Shown piece after piece: positions 17,849-26,222 of a stretch of DNA of 64,000 nt; positions within the stretch are counted from its first letter, which is position 1, and each line of letters starts with the position of its first letter. Made by a program: the position numbers and the translations under genes. This DNA comes from Embleya sp042956465 (GTDB lineage Bacteria > Actinomycetota > Actinomycetes > Streptomycetales > Streptomycetaceae). The notes beneath the pieces are model-generated. The model saw nothing but the letters and a program-made list of their open reading frames with translations, was not told the DNA's origin and did no database searches. Location: the NCBI RefSeq assembly GCF_042956465.1, contig NZ_JBIBGL010000006.1:186001-250000 (forward strand), read 5' to 3'.

Positions 17849-18611
17849 GAATCCTCCTTCTCCGACCGGAAAGGCCACTCCACAGGTACCACGGGCGCGG
17901 ACGGCGGGTCGGCCAGCCGATCGCCGATCACCCGAACGGCGGTGTGGACGCGGCGCCGCCCACCTCGGGTTTTGCCGGACCCGCGCTGCGCGAGTGACGG
18001 CGGGGGAATCGGCGGCGGAGGCCGCGCAGGGCCGGCACCTGCGGATTCGCGCCCGGCTGCCGGGTCGCGCCCGGCCCGGTCTGGCGCGCTGTGCCAATCG
18101 GGTCGAGTTCGGCGACGTCTCGCGGCCGGCGCACGGCTTTTGACCGCGCCGCCGGGTCGGGCCGATCGATCGATCGATCGATCGATCGATCGGTCAGTCG
18201 GTCGGTCGGTCGGCCGCCCTCGGCCCGCCCGAGCGCGTGCCGGCCGTGTCGACCGTGCGCCGGATCTCGCCGAGCCGTAGGTGGTCGGCGGGGCGCCGTC
18301 GACCCGGCAGACGTCGACCCGGGGCGCCGGGTCCGATGGATCCGCGCGGGCCCCGACGCGGAGCGGTCCAGGCCGGGCCGGACCGGGTACGAATGGGCCC
18401 TGCTCGTGGAGGCCGTAGGCCGTACGGCTGATCACCCTTCAGGGGTTCGAGCCCGAGGACGGCCGGCCGAGGCCGATCATGCGGCGGTCGCCGCCCCGGA
18501 CACCCGTCGGATCACCCGAGGCACTCGTCGGCTGAACCGGGCGGCGGGTGCGGAGGCGGCCGGGGCGCACCCGCCGGACCCGCCGCTGCGCGCGCCGTCG
18601 GATGCGGCCGG
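17849..18611. other. Non-coding spacer with tetranucleotide repeats
   Basis: No convincing gene on either strand. Contains the GATC/GGTC microsatellite annotated separately; otherwise GC-rich and featureless. Confidence 0.5.
18164..18214. repeat. (GATC)n / (GGTC)n microsatellite
   Basis: About seven uninterrupted GATC units (18164-18192) pass into GGTC/AGTC units to about 18214. Period 4, self-complementary, in a non-coding spacer. Confidence 0.9.
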
Positions 18612-19544
18612 TCACAGGCGGGCGGTGGCCTTGCCGACGAGTCGGGGCAACAGGTCGACCTCCCAGCCGCGTTGGGGGTAGCCGTCCGGTGTGGACAGGT
18701 GGCCCAGGGCGGTGATGCGCACGATGAACTCGTCCTTGCGGAACTGCACGCCGCCCTGTGCGCTGTAGCCGGCGTCCGCGCCTGCCGACGGCGGCAGTTC
18801 CCGGTAGTCGGCGAGCCGGCGCGGGCCCGACGTGGAGAAGTCCCAGTCGTGTGTCATCTCGGCGCCGGTGGCGATCGACATGATGTCCACGGTCAGGCTG
18901 ATCGTGCTGTAGGCGTCGATCACCCGGGGTGTGTCCAGGGTGAGTTTGCAGGTCGTGCTGCGCAGTGCGGGCCCCTTGCTCTTGAGGAATCCGCGCGCGT
19001 CGGCCGTGCCGATCACCTCGACGCCGCGCACGTCGGGAAAGACCCCCCGGACGTCGTCGGCGGTGACGATGTCGCACGCGTCCGGCCACGTGTTCGGGTC
19101 CTCGGGCCGGGCCGTGAACCGGCCGTCCCGCCTGGGCGCGGGCGGCGCCGAGGGGCGGACGTCCGCGGTGCGCGCCGGCTTCGCGCTCTCCGCCGGCATC
19201 CGAGCCGTGGTGTCGATCGACGGAAACGCCGGTAGCGGCTGCGCCGCGGCCGCGGGCGGTCCCGCGCCGGCAGGGTCCTCGAACCCCTTGCGATCGTGGC
19301 CGCCGCCGTCCGTGCCGTTGATCGACAAGGCGGCGACGACGGTCGATACGATGCCCGCCGCGACCAGCGCGATCCATTTGCCCGGACCACCCGCGAACGT
19401 GTCGGAACGCTCCGGCGCACCGGCGTCCCCCGGCCCGACCGGAGCGGAGTACGGCGGGAACGCCGGAGCGGGCGGAGCCGCGGGAGGCGGTGGGGCGTGT
19501 GCGGGTCGGGGCGGATCGGGCACGTCGTGCCGGGCATCGGACAC
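18612..19544 (-). CDS. Membrane-anchored DUF3558-like secreted-domain protein
   Basis: A 310-residue protein with a Pro-rich cytoplasmic N-terminus, one transmembrane helix (WIALVAAGIVSTVVAALSI), a disordered Pro/Ala linker and an extracytoplasmic domain with two cysteines (PDACDIVTADDV and STTCKLTL). This arrangement resembles DUF3558-type domains of actinobacterial lipoproteins and sensors. GTG 19544 is chosen because GGAG lies 6 bases upstream; longer starts up to 19622 lack a ribosome site. Role unknown, perhaps a cell-envelope or sensory protein. The domain assignment is tentative; the topology is clear. Confidence 0.75.
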   Translation of the reverse strand: MSDARHDVPDPPRPAHAPPPPAAPPAPAFPPYSAPVGPGDAGAPERSDTFAGGPGKWIALVAAGIVSTVVAALSINGTDGGGHDRKGFEDPAGAGPPAAAAQPLPAFPSIDTTARMPAESAKPARTADVRPSAPPAPRRDGRFTARPEDPNTWPDACDIVTADDVRGVFPDVRGVEVIGTADARGFLKSKGPALRSTTCKLTLDTPRVIDAYSTISLTVDIMSIATGAEMTHDWDFSTSGPRRLADYRELPPSAGADAGYSAQGGVQFRKDEFIVRITALGHLSTPDGYPQRGWEVDLLPRLVGKATARL

Positions 19545-19838
19545 ACTGAACTCCAGGAAATCACGGTCTCGTTCGGTGCCGGACACCTTCGCCCGCTCTG
19601 CGCGCGAACGGTCCCCGACCACGGGACGCTATGCGCCCGGCCGCATACCCGGCATCCAACGAGCGCAGGAGAACCGGGTAAACCCTGGCGGTATGCGGGC
19701 GGGCGCGAGCGGCCGGAAGGCGCCGGGTTCGGATTGCTTTTCGGTGCCGGTGCCGCGATGGGTGGGTGCCGCGTGCCGGTTCGTGTGCGTACGCGCCCGC
19801 GCACGCCCGCGCCCGCGAGGCGAGCGAGCGAGGGGCGC

Positions 19839-20021
19839 TCAGGCGAGGTTCTTCTCCAGGTGGGCGATGTACCGGTCGATGCCGTGGTCGTGTAGTCCGT
19901 CGGAGGCGGAGGCGGGGGCGAACGGGTCGGCGGTGGCGCCCTTGAACTTGTCGGCGAGTTTGGCGACGGCGGGCATGCTGTCGTGCAGGCGGCCGTTCGC
20001 GTCGAGGTAGCGCAGCGTCAC
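19839..20021 (-). CDS. Small hypothetical protein (60 residues)
   Basis: GTG 20021 with GGAG nine bases upstream, third positions almost all G or C, and a natural-looking amphipathic product (MTLRYLDANGRLHDSMPAV ... HGIDRYIAHLEKNLA). It follows the CDF transporter by 47 bases on the same strand, so the two may be co-transcribed. No family recognised. Confidence 0.65.
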   Translation of the reverse strand: MTLRYLDANGRLHDSMPAVAKLADKFKGATADPFAPASASDGLHDHGIDRYIAHLEKNLA

Positions 20022-20068
20022 TTGGGCCCGCTCCGTCGGCGGCGGCCGCGGTGGGGGGCGCGACGTGT

Positions 20069-21202
20069 TCAGGTGCGGGAGTGGTGGGCCAGGGCGGCGT
20101 GCGGATCGTGGCCGTCGGTGGGTGTGGCCGGGTCGGTGTGGACCAACGCGGCGTCCAGCCGGGGGAGGGCATGCAGCAGGGCGTGTTCGGTGGCGACGGC
20201 CAGGCCGTGGGCGCTGCGCAGATCAAGGTTCGCGTCGACGATCACGGCGACCTCGGCGCGCAGGCGATGGCCGATCCAGCGCATCCGCAGTTCGCCGACC
20301 TCCAGCACGCCGGGCACCGCGCGTACCGTGCGCTCGGCGGTGTCGACCAGTGCCGGGTCCACGGCGTCCATCAACCGCCGGAACACCTCGCGCGTGGCGT
20401 CCTTGAGGACCGCCAGGATCGCCAGGGTGATCAGCAGACCCACGATCGGATCGGCCGACGTCCACCCGAGCGCGGCGCCGGCGGCACCGAGGAGCACGGC
20501 CAGCGAGGTGAAGCCGTCGGTGCGCGCGTGCAGTCCGTCGGCGACCAGTGCGGCGGAGCCGATACGGCGTCCGGTGCGGATGCGGAGGCGGGCCACCCAC
20601 TCGTTCCCGACGAAACCGACCACGGCCGCGACCGCGACGGTGGGCAGGTGTGACATCTCCCGGGGGTGGGACAGGCGATCGATCGCGGTCCAGGCGGTGA
20701 ACACGCAGGACGCGACGATGGTGACTAGGACGATGATCCCGGCGACGTCCTCGGCGCGGCCGTAGCCGTAGGTGAAGCGGCGGGTCGCGGCGCGGCGACC
20801 GAGGACGAACGCGATGCCCAGCGGCACGGCGGTCAGGGCGTCGGCGCCGTTGTGCACGGTGTCGCCGAGCAGCGCGACCGACCCGGACAACACCACGACG
20901 AAGGCTTGCAGGACGGTGGTCGTGCCCAGGATCGCGAGTGAGACCCACAACGTGCGCATCCCGTCCGCCGACGCCTCCATGGTCGGGTCGATCCGGTCGG
21001 ATGCCTCGTGCGAGTGGGGGGCGAGCGCGTGCGTCACGACGTGGCGTATTCGGGATCGGCGGCCGGTTCCGTGGGGGTGGGCGTGGGAATGAGCGTGGGC
21101 GTGCCCCGAGCCGGGCTCGGACCCGGGGTGCGCGTGTCGATGTTCGTGTTCGTGTTCGTGTTCACGATGGTCGTGCGGGTGGTCCGGCGTGGTCTCGGGC
21201 AC
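20069..21202 (-). CDS. Cation diffusion facilitator (zinc/cadmium exporter)
   Basis: Inner-membrane metal/proton antiporter. The N-terminus is strongly His-rich (HDHREHEHEHEHRHAH and HAHAHSHAH), a cytosolic metal-binding tail. Six transmembrane helices follow with the transport-site motifs (LLGDTVHNGADAL in helix 2, ADGLHARTDGFTSL in helix 5), then the cytoplasmic C-terminal domain. GTG 21202 is selected from GAGGA 7 bases upstream and gives 377 residues; an earlier start would run into the divergent promoter. It is divergent from an ArsR-family repressor, the usual metal-responsive arrangement, so zinc-dependent derepression is expected. Confidence 0.93.
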   Translation of the reverse strand: MPETTPDHPHDHREHEHEHEHRHAHPGSEPGSGHAHAHSHAHPHGTGRRSRIRHVVTHALAPHSHEASDRIDPTMEASADGMRTLWVSLAILGTTTVLQAFVVVLSGSVALLGDTVHNGADALTAVPLGIAFVLGRRAATRRFTYGYGRAEDVAGIIVLVTIVASCVFTAWTAIDRLSHPREMSHLPTVAVAAVVGFVGNEWVARLRIRTGRRIGSAALVADGLHARTDGFTSLAVLLGAAGAALGWTSADPIVGLLITLAILAVLKDATREVFRRLMDAVDPALVDTAERTVRAVPGVLEVGELRMRWIGHRLRAEVAVIVDANLDLRSAHGLAVATEHALLHALPRLDAALVHTDPATPTDGHDPHAALAHHSRT

Positions 21203-21338
21203 GGCGGCATCCTCGTGGTCGGCGGTCGGCGTCGCGTGTTTCGCGCTCTGTGCTTTCTGCGCTGTGCTGCCTGCGCGCACGGTGCTTGGTGCCCGAGCCG
21301 GCGATTCGGCTCGTCGTCGGCAGGCCGCACCCAATTAT

Positions 21339-21385
21339 GTGCGTATGAGCGCACGCATGCACCTATCACTTGCGTACGATGCGCA
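21339..21385. promoter_or_regulatory. Imperfect inverted repeats at the ArsR start
   Basis: GTGCG-TATGAG-CGCAC (21339-21354) and TGCGTACGATGCGCA (21371-21385) are short dyads around and just after the ArsR start codon, in the region shared with the divergent zinc exporter. They could be ArsR operators, but they overlap coding sequence if ATG 21345 is the true start. Confidence 0.35.
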
Positions 21386-21701
21386 GGTGCATGACGAAAG
21401 CGAGCGATACGCGGTCGCGGTGGAGGTCCTGACCCTGCTGGCGGACCGCACCCGACTGGCCCTGCTGCGACGCCTGGCCGAGGGCGAGGCCGATGTGGGC
21501 ACCCTGACCGAGGCGTGTGGCGCGAGCCGCACCTCCGTCAGCCAACATCTGGCCCGGCTGCGCCTGGCCGGACTCGTGATGACCCGCAAGGAAGGCCGCC
21601 GCGTCGTCTACGCCTTGCCCCACGGGCACGTCAACCGTCTCGTCGACGAGGCCCTGCGGGTCGCCGACCACCGCATCGGCAACCTCCCACCGCACGACTG
21701 A
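21345..21701 (+). CDS. ArsR-family metal-responsive repressor
   Basis: A 118-residue winged-helix regulator. The core reads EVLTLLADRTRLALLRRLAE, the recognition region is ACGASRTSVSQHLARLRLAG and the wing VMTRKEGRRVVYALPHGHV, followed by a C-terminal VADHR segment that in homologues contributes metal ligands. The start at ATG 21345 (MSARMHLS) matches the N-terminus I recall for Streptomyces homologues; ATG 21357 is an alternative. It almost certainly controls the divergent CDF exporter in response to zinc or a similar cation. Confidence 0.92.
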   Translation: MSARMHLSLAYDAQVHDESERYAVAVEVLTLLADRTRLALLRRLAEGEADVGTLTEACGASRTSVSQHLARLRLAGLVMTRKEGRRVVYALPHGHVNRLVDEALRVADHRIGNLPPHD

Positions 21702-21826
21702 CCGCGACCCGACCCGGCCGCTCCCGGCTTGCGCAGTCGGGCAGTCCTCGGAGTGGCATGCCGCATGCCGCGTGGCTCGTTCCCGGGCCACCATCCACGT
21801 GTCGGCCGGCCCGGGTCCGGTGCGGT

Positions 21827-21865
21827 GCGTCGTCCCCGCCGACGGGTGGTCGGTGGGGACGACGC
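21827..21865. terminator. Bidirectional terminator hairpin
   Basis: GCGTCGTCCCC (21827-21837) pairs perfectly with GGGGACGACGC (21855-21865), an 11-bp stem with a 17-base loop, between the convergent ArsR and secreted-protein genes. Confidence 0.7.
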
Positions 21866-21916
21866 CCAGGGTGGTGCCACGGCCGCGGGATCGGCGGGCG
21901 GCCGGGGTCGGGGTGG

Positions 21917-22195
21917 TTACTTCACCCACAGCTCGTAGTTCTCGAACTGGCCGCCGCCCGTGCACTGGTAGGTCGACCAGCGGCCGGCGTTGATCCCCTG
22001 GTTGCCGGTGTCGTTGCACGCACTGGCCCAGTAGTAGTCGGTGATGTAGGTGTAGCCGGGGCTGGCCGGCGGGTGGCACGGGTGGGTGCAGGCGACCGTC
22101 GCCGGAGCCGCCTGGGCGGGCGCCGCGCCCAGCACGGTGCCGGCCAGGACGGCGCTGCCGGTGGCGAGACCGAGGACGAAGTTGCGGAGACGCAT
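21917..22195 (-). CDS. Small secreted Cys-containing protein
   Basis: A 92-residue precursor with a textbook signal peptide (RNFVLGLATGSAVLAGTV, cleavage likely after AQA), GGAG upstream of the ATG, and a mature part of about 60 residues with four cysteines (ACTHPC, ACNDTGNQG, YQCTGGG) rich in Tyr/Trp/Gly. Probably two disulfides. Similar small exported proteins are frequent in Streptomyces; I do not recognise a named family. A consensus Crp site lies 77-92 bases upstream, suggesting development- or carbon-linked expression. Confidence 0.85.
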   Translation of the reverse strand: MRLRNFVLGLATGSAVLAGTVLGAAPAQAAPATVACTHPCHPPASPGYTYITDYYWASACNDTGNQGINAGRWSTYQCTGGGQFENYELWVK

Positions 22196-22271
22196 GATGG
22201 AGCTCCTTCGAAGTGCGAAAAGCGGACATCCCGTACACGTTCGGTGACGACATCCGGTATGACACGAATTG

Positions 22272-22287
22272 TGTGACCTGGGTCACA
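22272..22287. promoter_or_regulatory. Crp/Fnr-type operator
   Basis: TGTGACCTGGGTCACA is a perfect TGTGA-N6-TCACA dyad with seven-base arms. It lies upstream of the small secreted protein gene (minus strand) at a distance typical of an activator site. Confidence 0.65.
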
Positions 22288-22381
22288 TGGCGTGCCCGCC
22301 CGCTCGATCTGCGCGGCTCGACGCGCCACGGGCCCCGCGTCCCGGCTCTCGATCCACAATCCCCTGCTCAGGCGCACCGCA

Positions 22382-22568
22382 TCGTGGACGAATGCCGACG
22401 ATTTGACCTCGGCGGTGTTCCTGCATGCGTGGCGCACCCGGGCGGACGTCGTCCTGCATCAGGACGGCGCGCCGCCGTGGCTGCCGGGCGTCGCCCGCAA
22501 CCTTGCCGCGAACAGCGGACGGGCGGAGCGGCGGTATCAGGTGCTGCGGGCCCGGCTGCGGCGGGCGA
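22382..22568 (+). pseudogene. Region-2 remnant of an ECF sigma factor gene
   Basis: About 60 codons read ADDLTSAVFLHAWRTR and then APPWLPGVARNLAANSGRAE. This closely follows ECF sigma region 2 (usually 'DAEDLTSEVFLEAWRRR ... PWLLGVARNLARN'). The flanks lack the start of region 2 and all of region 4, and the frame runs into a simple repeat. It is therefore a gene fragment, not a working sigma factor. Confidence 0.5.
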
Positions 22569-22649
22569 CGAGACGGCCCGTGCTCGGCCAACGCCTCCGC
22601 AGCCTGGCACGGCAACCCCCACCGGCCCGATCCGCGCCCCGATGCTGCC

Positions 22650-22702
22650 GGTCGGGCCGGTCGGGCCGGTCGGGCCGGTCGGGCCGGTCGGGCCGGCCGA
22701 GG
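22650..22702 (+). repeat. Decanucleotide tandem repeat (GGTCGGGCCG)n
   Basis: Five consecutive copies of a 10-bp unit, GGTCGGGCCG, between the ECF remnant and the fucosidase promoter. Apart from the ECF remnant, operator, promoter and this repeat, the 22196-22892 gap holds nothing recognised. Confidence 0.85.
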
Positions 22703-22749
22703 GTCCGATCGGGGAAGGTGGTCGATTCCCCCAGGCATCGACCTGGATC

Positions 22750-22765
22750 GAGAGAGCCGATCTAT
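22750..22765 (+). promoter_or_regulatory. Weak copy of the fucose-regulon motif
   Basis: GAGAGAGCCGATCTAT matches the motif shared by the fucose genes at about 11 of 16 positions, about 130 bases before the cytosolic fucosidase. Weakest member of the set. Confidence 0.35.
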
Positions 22766-22811
22766 CTTCAGTCGATATGCCAGGTATCAGCGCATTTTGC
22801 GGATTGCACTC

Positions 22812-22840
22812 TTGTCAAGGGAGACGCAACCAGGAATATT
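22812..22840 (+). promoter_or_regulatory. Candidate sigma-70 promoter for alpha-L-fucosidase
   Basis: TTGTCA (22812-22817), a 17-base spacer and AATATT (22835-22840), about 50 bases before the start, in an unusually AT-rich patch for this genome. Confidence 0.45.
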
Positions 22841-22892
22841 GATCCTACCTTTATCGATCGCGCTCCGGCTCGGCTCTGCCCAAGGATTTCGC

Positions 22893-24284
22893 ATGTCTGC
22901 ATCCACCCCCGGTCACGACGATCCCGTTCGCCCGCTTCCCGGCTGGTTCGACGACGCCAAGCTCGGGGTGATGATCACGTGGGGGTTGTACTCGGTGCCG
23001 GCGTGGGCGCCACTGGACGATCGCCTGGTCCGGTTGCTCGCCGAGCACGGCGACGGGGCGGACCGGAATCGCTCCTACGAGGCCGAGGCGGACGCGGACG
23101 GGTTCGATCCGATCGTGACCACGAGCTACAGCGAGTGGTATCTGAACTCGGTGTCCGTACCGGGTAGTCCCACCTGGCACCACCATCGAGAGACCTACGG
23201 GGACCGGACCTACGCCGACTTCCGCGGCGACTTCGCCGCGGCCGTGGAGCAGTGGTCGCCCGAGCCCTGGGCGGAGTTGTGCGCCGCGGCCGGCGCCCGA
23301 TACGTCGTTCCGCTCGCCAAGCACCACGACGGCTTCCTGATGTGGCCCAGTCGCACGGCCAATCCGCACCGGCCCGACTGGGCCCTGGAGCGCGACGTGC
23401 TGGGCGAGTTCCGGGAGGCCGTCCGGGTACGCGGGATGCGATTCGGGATCTACTACTCCGGCGGCATCGACTGGACCTTCGCCAACCTGCCGATCCTGCG
23501 CGCCGACGACGTGGCCCGCGCGGTGCCGGACTCGCCCGAGTACGCCGCCTACGCCGACGCGCACTGGCGCGAACTGATCGAGCGCTACGAGCCCGCCGTG
23601 TTGTGGAACGACATCGGCTACCCGCCGGCCGCCGAGCCGGAGAAGCTGTTCGCGGACTACCGCAAAGCCGTTCCGGACGGCGTGGTCAACGAGCGCTTCT
23701 ACGCCGGCACGCCCGACTTCGTGACGCCCGAGTACGCGACGCGCGCCACGTCGGGCGGTACCAAATGGGAGACCGTGCGCGGGGTCGGACTGTCCTTCGG
23801 ATACAACCGTCAGGAGGACATGTCGTGGACCACGTCGGGGCCGGACCTGGTCGAACTGCTGATGGACGTGGTGAGCAAGGGCGGCAATCTGCTCCTGGGC
23901 ATCGGCCCCGATGCGGCCGGCCGTATCTCGCCGGAACAGGACGCGGCGCTGCGCGAGTTGGGGGCCTGGCTCGCGGTCAACGGTGACGCGGTGTACGGGA
24001 GCCGCTCCTGGCACGTCGCGGAAGATCGGACGGCTGAGGGCCTGCGGGTGCGCTACACCGTTCGCGACGGCGACCTGTACGCGACCTTTCTGGACCGTCC
24101 GAGTGCCGGTGTCTCGGTGCCCGAGCGGCTTGCGGGCACGGCCGACGCCGGGTGTGCGTGGCTCGGCGGGGACGGCACCGTGGGCACCGTCGGCAGCCTG
24201 GCGGGCTTGCCGGTGCCGCCCGTTCGGGACGGAGTGCCCGAACCGGTGGTGTTGCGGATCAGCCCGGCACCCGAGCCGATGTGA
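22893..24284 (+). CDS. Alpha-L-fucosidase, GH29, cytosolic
   Basis: Glycoside hydrolase releasing L-fucose from fucosylated oligosaccharides. 463 residues without a signal peptide, so it probably acts on imported oligosaccharides. GH29 features: PLPGWFDDAKLGVMITWGLY at the N-terminus, YVVPLAKHHDGFLMWPS, FGIYYSGGIDWTF, and VLWNDIGYP in the place of the usual catalytic-Asp strand (family 'xWxDxx'). A small C-terminal beta domain follows. ATG 22893 has AAGGA 7 bases upstream. First gene of the fucose region; the GntR regulator follows on the same strand 115 bases later. Confidence 0.92.
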   Translation: MSASTPGHDDPVRPLPGWFDDAKLGVMITWGLYSVPAWAPLDDRLVRLLAEHGDGADRNRSYEAEADADGFDPIVTTSYSEWYLNSVSVPGSPTWHHHRETYGDRTYADFRGDFAAAVEQWSPEPWAELCAAAGARYVVPLAKHHDGFLMWPSRTANPHRPDWALERDVLGEFREAVRVRGMRFGIYYSGGIDWTFANLPILRADDVARAVPDSPEYAAYADAHWRELIERYEPAVLWNDIGYPPAAEPEKLFADYRKAVPDGVVNERFYAGTPDFVTPEYATRATSGGTKWETVRGVGLSFGYNRQEDMSWTTSGPDLVELLMDVVSKGGNLLLGIGPDAAGRISPEQDAALRELGAWLAVNGDAVYGSRSWHVAEDRTAEGLRVRYTVRDGDLYATFLDRPSAGVSVPERLAGTADAGCAWLGGDGTVGTVGSLAGLPVPPVRDGVPEPVVLRISPAPEPM

Positions 24285-24368
24285 CGGCGAGCGCGCGTCG
24301 CGAGCGGACCGGCCGGGGGGCGGCCACCCGACCGGTCTGTCGTCTCGTACACCGCCCCGTCATACTGG

Positions 24369-24384
24369 AAGTCATCGGACCTCT
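24369..24384 (+). promoter_or_regulatory. Fucose-regulon motif upstream of its GntR gene
   Basis: AAGTCATCGGACCTCT matches the shared motif at about 11 of 16 positions, including the ATCGGA core and TCT end. It ends 15 bases before the regulator's start codon, as expected for autorepression. Confidence 0.5.
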
Positions 24385-24399
24385 GGAAGGATCATCGGC

Positions 24400-25071
24400 A
24401 TGGCTGTGACGGATGAGGCCATCGACAGGATCAAGGAGATGATCGTCTCCGGGGAGCTTCGGCCCGGCGACAAGCTTCCGAAAGAGGCGGATCTGGCCAC
24501 CAAGCTGGGACTGTCCCGCAACTCGCTGCGCGAGGCGGTCAAGGCGTTGTCGCTGATCCAGATCCTGGACGTGCGGCAGGGCGACGGCACCTATGTGACG
24601 AGTCTGGAGCCTGGTCTGTTGATGGGCGCGATCGCGTTCGTCGTGGACTTCCACCACGACAAGAGCGTGCTCGACTTCCTCCAGGTCAGGCGGATCCTGG
24701 AACCGGCCGCGACCGCCCTCGCCGCGGCCCGGATCGACGCCGCCGGCATCGCCGAGCTGCGTGGCCTCGCACAGGTCGACGAGCCGCATCCCACCGCCGA
24801 GCAACTGATCGAGCAGGACCTGTCCTTCCATCAGGCGATCGCGGGTTTCAGCGGCAATCTCGTGCTGTGCTCGCTGCTGGACTCGCTGTCCAGTCCCACG
24901 ATGCGCGCCCGGGTCTGGCGTGGGCTGACCCAGAGCGACTCGTGGGAGCGTACGGTGCGCGAGCACCAGGCGATCGTGGACGCGCTGGAGAGTGGCGACG
25001 CGGAGGCCGCGCGGGCGTGCTCGACGGCGCACATCGCGGGTGTCGAGCAGTGGTTGCGGAAGGTGGCCTGA
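24400..25071 (+). CDS. GntR/FadR-type (FCD) regulator of the fucose genes
   Basis: A 223-residue transcription factor. The N-terminal winged helix shows GELRPGDKLPKEADLATKLG and SRNSLREAVKALSL, with RQGDGTYVT as the wing. The C-terminal FCD ligand domain has the metal-binding pattern with VRRILEPAATALAA, the conserved DLSFHQAI and EHQAIVDALESGD. GGAAGG precedes ATG 24400. Its place among fucose genes and the motif shared by their promoters point to a repressor released by a fucose catabolite. The ligand is not known. Confidence 0.9.
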   Translation: MAVTDEAIDRIKEMIVSGELRPGDKLPKEADLATKLGLSRNSLREAVKALSLIQILDVRQGDGTYVTSLEPGLLMGAIAFVVDFHHDKSVLDFLQVRRILEPAATALAAARIDAAGIAELRGLAQVDEPHPTAEQLIEQDLSFHQAIAGFSGNLVLCSLLDSLSSPTMRARVWRGLTQSDSWERTVREHQAIVDALESGDAEAARACSTAHIAGVEQWLRKVA

Positions 25072-25105
25072 CGCGCGGGCCGGCGGGCCGGCCGTCCCGC
25101 GCGTC
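25070..25105. terminator. Bidirectional terminator between GntR and FAH genes
   Basis: GACGCGCGGG (25070-25079, overlapping the GntR stop) pairs with CCCGCGCGTC (25096-25105), a perfect 10-bp stem between convergent genes. Confidence 0.7.
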
Positions 25106-25112
25106 GGGCGGC

Positions 25113-25952
25113 TCAGGCGTCGGCGAAGGTCTGGCGCTGGGTGCCGAGTCCGGTGACGGCCAGTTCGACGGTGTCGCCGGCGCGCAGGTACGGCTTGGGC
25201 TCGGGCTGCCCGAGCGCGACGCCGGCCGGGGTGCCCGTGTTGATCACGTCGCCCGGGTACAGCGTCATGAACTGCGACAGGTACTCGACCAGGAACGCCA
25301 CGGGGAAGATCATGTCGGCCGTCGTGCCGTTCTGGCGGAGCGTGCCGTTGACGCTCAGGGTGAGCGCCAGCGCCTGTGGGTCGGGCACCTCGTCGGCGGT
25401 GACCAGCCACGGACCGAGCGGGTTGAAGGTCGCGCAGTTCTTGCCCTTGTCCCACTGGCCGCCGCGGAACAACTGGAAGTCGCGCTCGGAGACGTCGTGG
25501 CTGATCGTGTACCCGGCCACATGATCCAACGGGTTCTGATCGGCCGTCAGGTATGCGGCGGTGCGGCCGATCACGATCGCGAGTTCGACCTCCCAGTCGG
25601 TGGCCAGGGATGTGCGCGGCACCAGGACCGTGTCGTTCGGGCCGACCACGGTGTCCGGGGCCTTCATGAACACGATCGGCTCGGTCGGTATCTCGGCGCC
25701 GGTCTCGCGCGCGTGGTCGTGGTAGTTCAGGCCCACGCACACGATCTTTCCGGGCCGGGCGAGCGGCGGGCCGTAGCGCAGACCGGTCGTGTCCAAAACC
25801 GGCAGGCTCGCCGGGTCGGGCAGCACCGACAGGTCCGCGAGCAGCGCGGCGTCGATGTCCGGGACCACCGCCGACAGGTCGCGCAGGATCCCGTCGGCCT
25901 CCAGGACGGCCGGGCGTTCGCAACCGGGGGCGCCTACACGAACCAGCTTCAC
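25113..25952 (-). CDS. FAH-family hydrolase, likely 2,4-diketo-3-deoxy-L-fuconate hydrolase
   Basis: Soluble metal-dependent C-C hydrolase of the fumarylacetoacetase family, 279 residues. In the non-phosphorylative fucose route this step splits 2,4-diketo-3-deoxy-L-fuconate to pyruvate and L-lactate. Motifs: GKIVCVGLNYHDHARETG, EPIVFMKAPDTVVGPND, DWEVELAIVIGR, AGYTISHDVSERDFQ and PGDVINTGTPAGV. GTG 25952 is chosen from GAGGAG 6 bases upstream; earlier in-frame starts would run into the operator region. Convergent with the regulator, divergent from the dehydratase. The substrate is inferred from the cluster. Confidence 0.88.
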   Translation of the reverse strand: MKLVRVGAPGCERPAVLEADGILRDLSAVVPDIDAALLADLSVLPDPASLPVLDTTGLRYGPPLARPGKIVCVGLNYHDHARETGAEIPTEPIVFMKAPDTVVGPNDTVLVPRTSLATDWEVELAIVIGRTAAYLTADQNPLDHVAGYTISHDVSERDFQLFRGGQWDKGKNCATFNPLGPWLVTADEVPDPQALALTLSVNGTLRQNGTTADMIFPVAFLVEYLSQFMTLYPGDVINTGTPAGVALGQPEPKPYLRAGDTVELAVTGLGTQRQTFADA

Positions 25953-25993
25953 AACGGTCTCCTCGGGTGATCGCGTCTTGCCCTTGTCGAATA

Positions 25994-26009
25994 AGTCATC
26001 CGATGTATA
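25994..26009 (-). promoter_or_regulatory. Fucose-regulon motif before the FAH hydrolase gene
   Basis: Read on the minus strand, TATACATCGGATGACT is one of the best copies of the shared 16-bp motif, 42-57 bases upstream of the hydrolase start. Confidence 0.65.
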
Positions 26010-26109
26010 GGCCATGGTAGAGGGTTGAAACAAGTCGATTATGGCTCACTGTGCCCGTCTATCGAGATATTGATCCGACGGATGCTGGACGTATGCGCGC
26101 CGCCCACGG

Positions 26110-26125
26110 TATACATCGGATGTCT
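26110..26125 (+). promoter_or_regulatory. Fucose-regulon motif before the fuconate dehydratase gene
   Basis: TATACATCGGATGTCT, differing at one base from the copy facing the FAH hydrolase. It sits 98-113 bases before the dehydratase start in the divergent promoter region. Confidence 0.65.
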
Positions 26126-26222
26126 GGGGTCTCCGGGCCCAGCCCGTCCCGGACACCCACCGCAGGGAACCCATCCCGTTCGCGGCGGCCGGGCCGCACG
26201 GCCGACAACCGAGGAGCCACAC

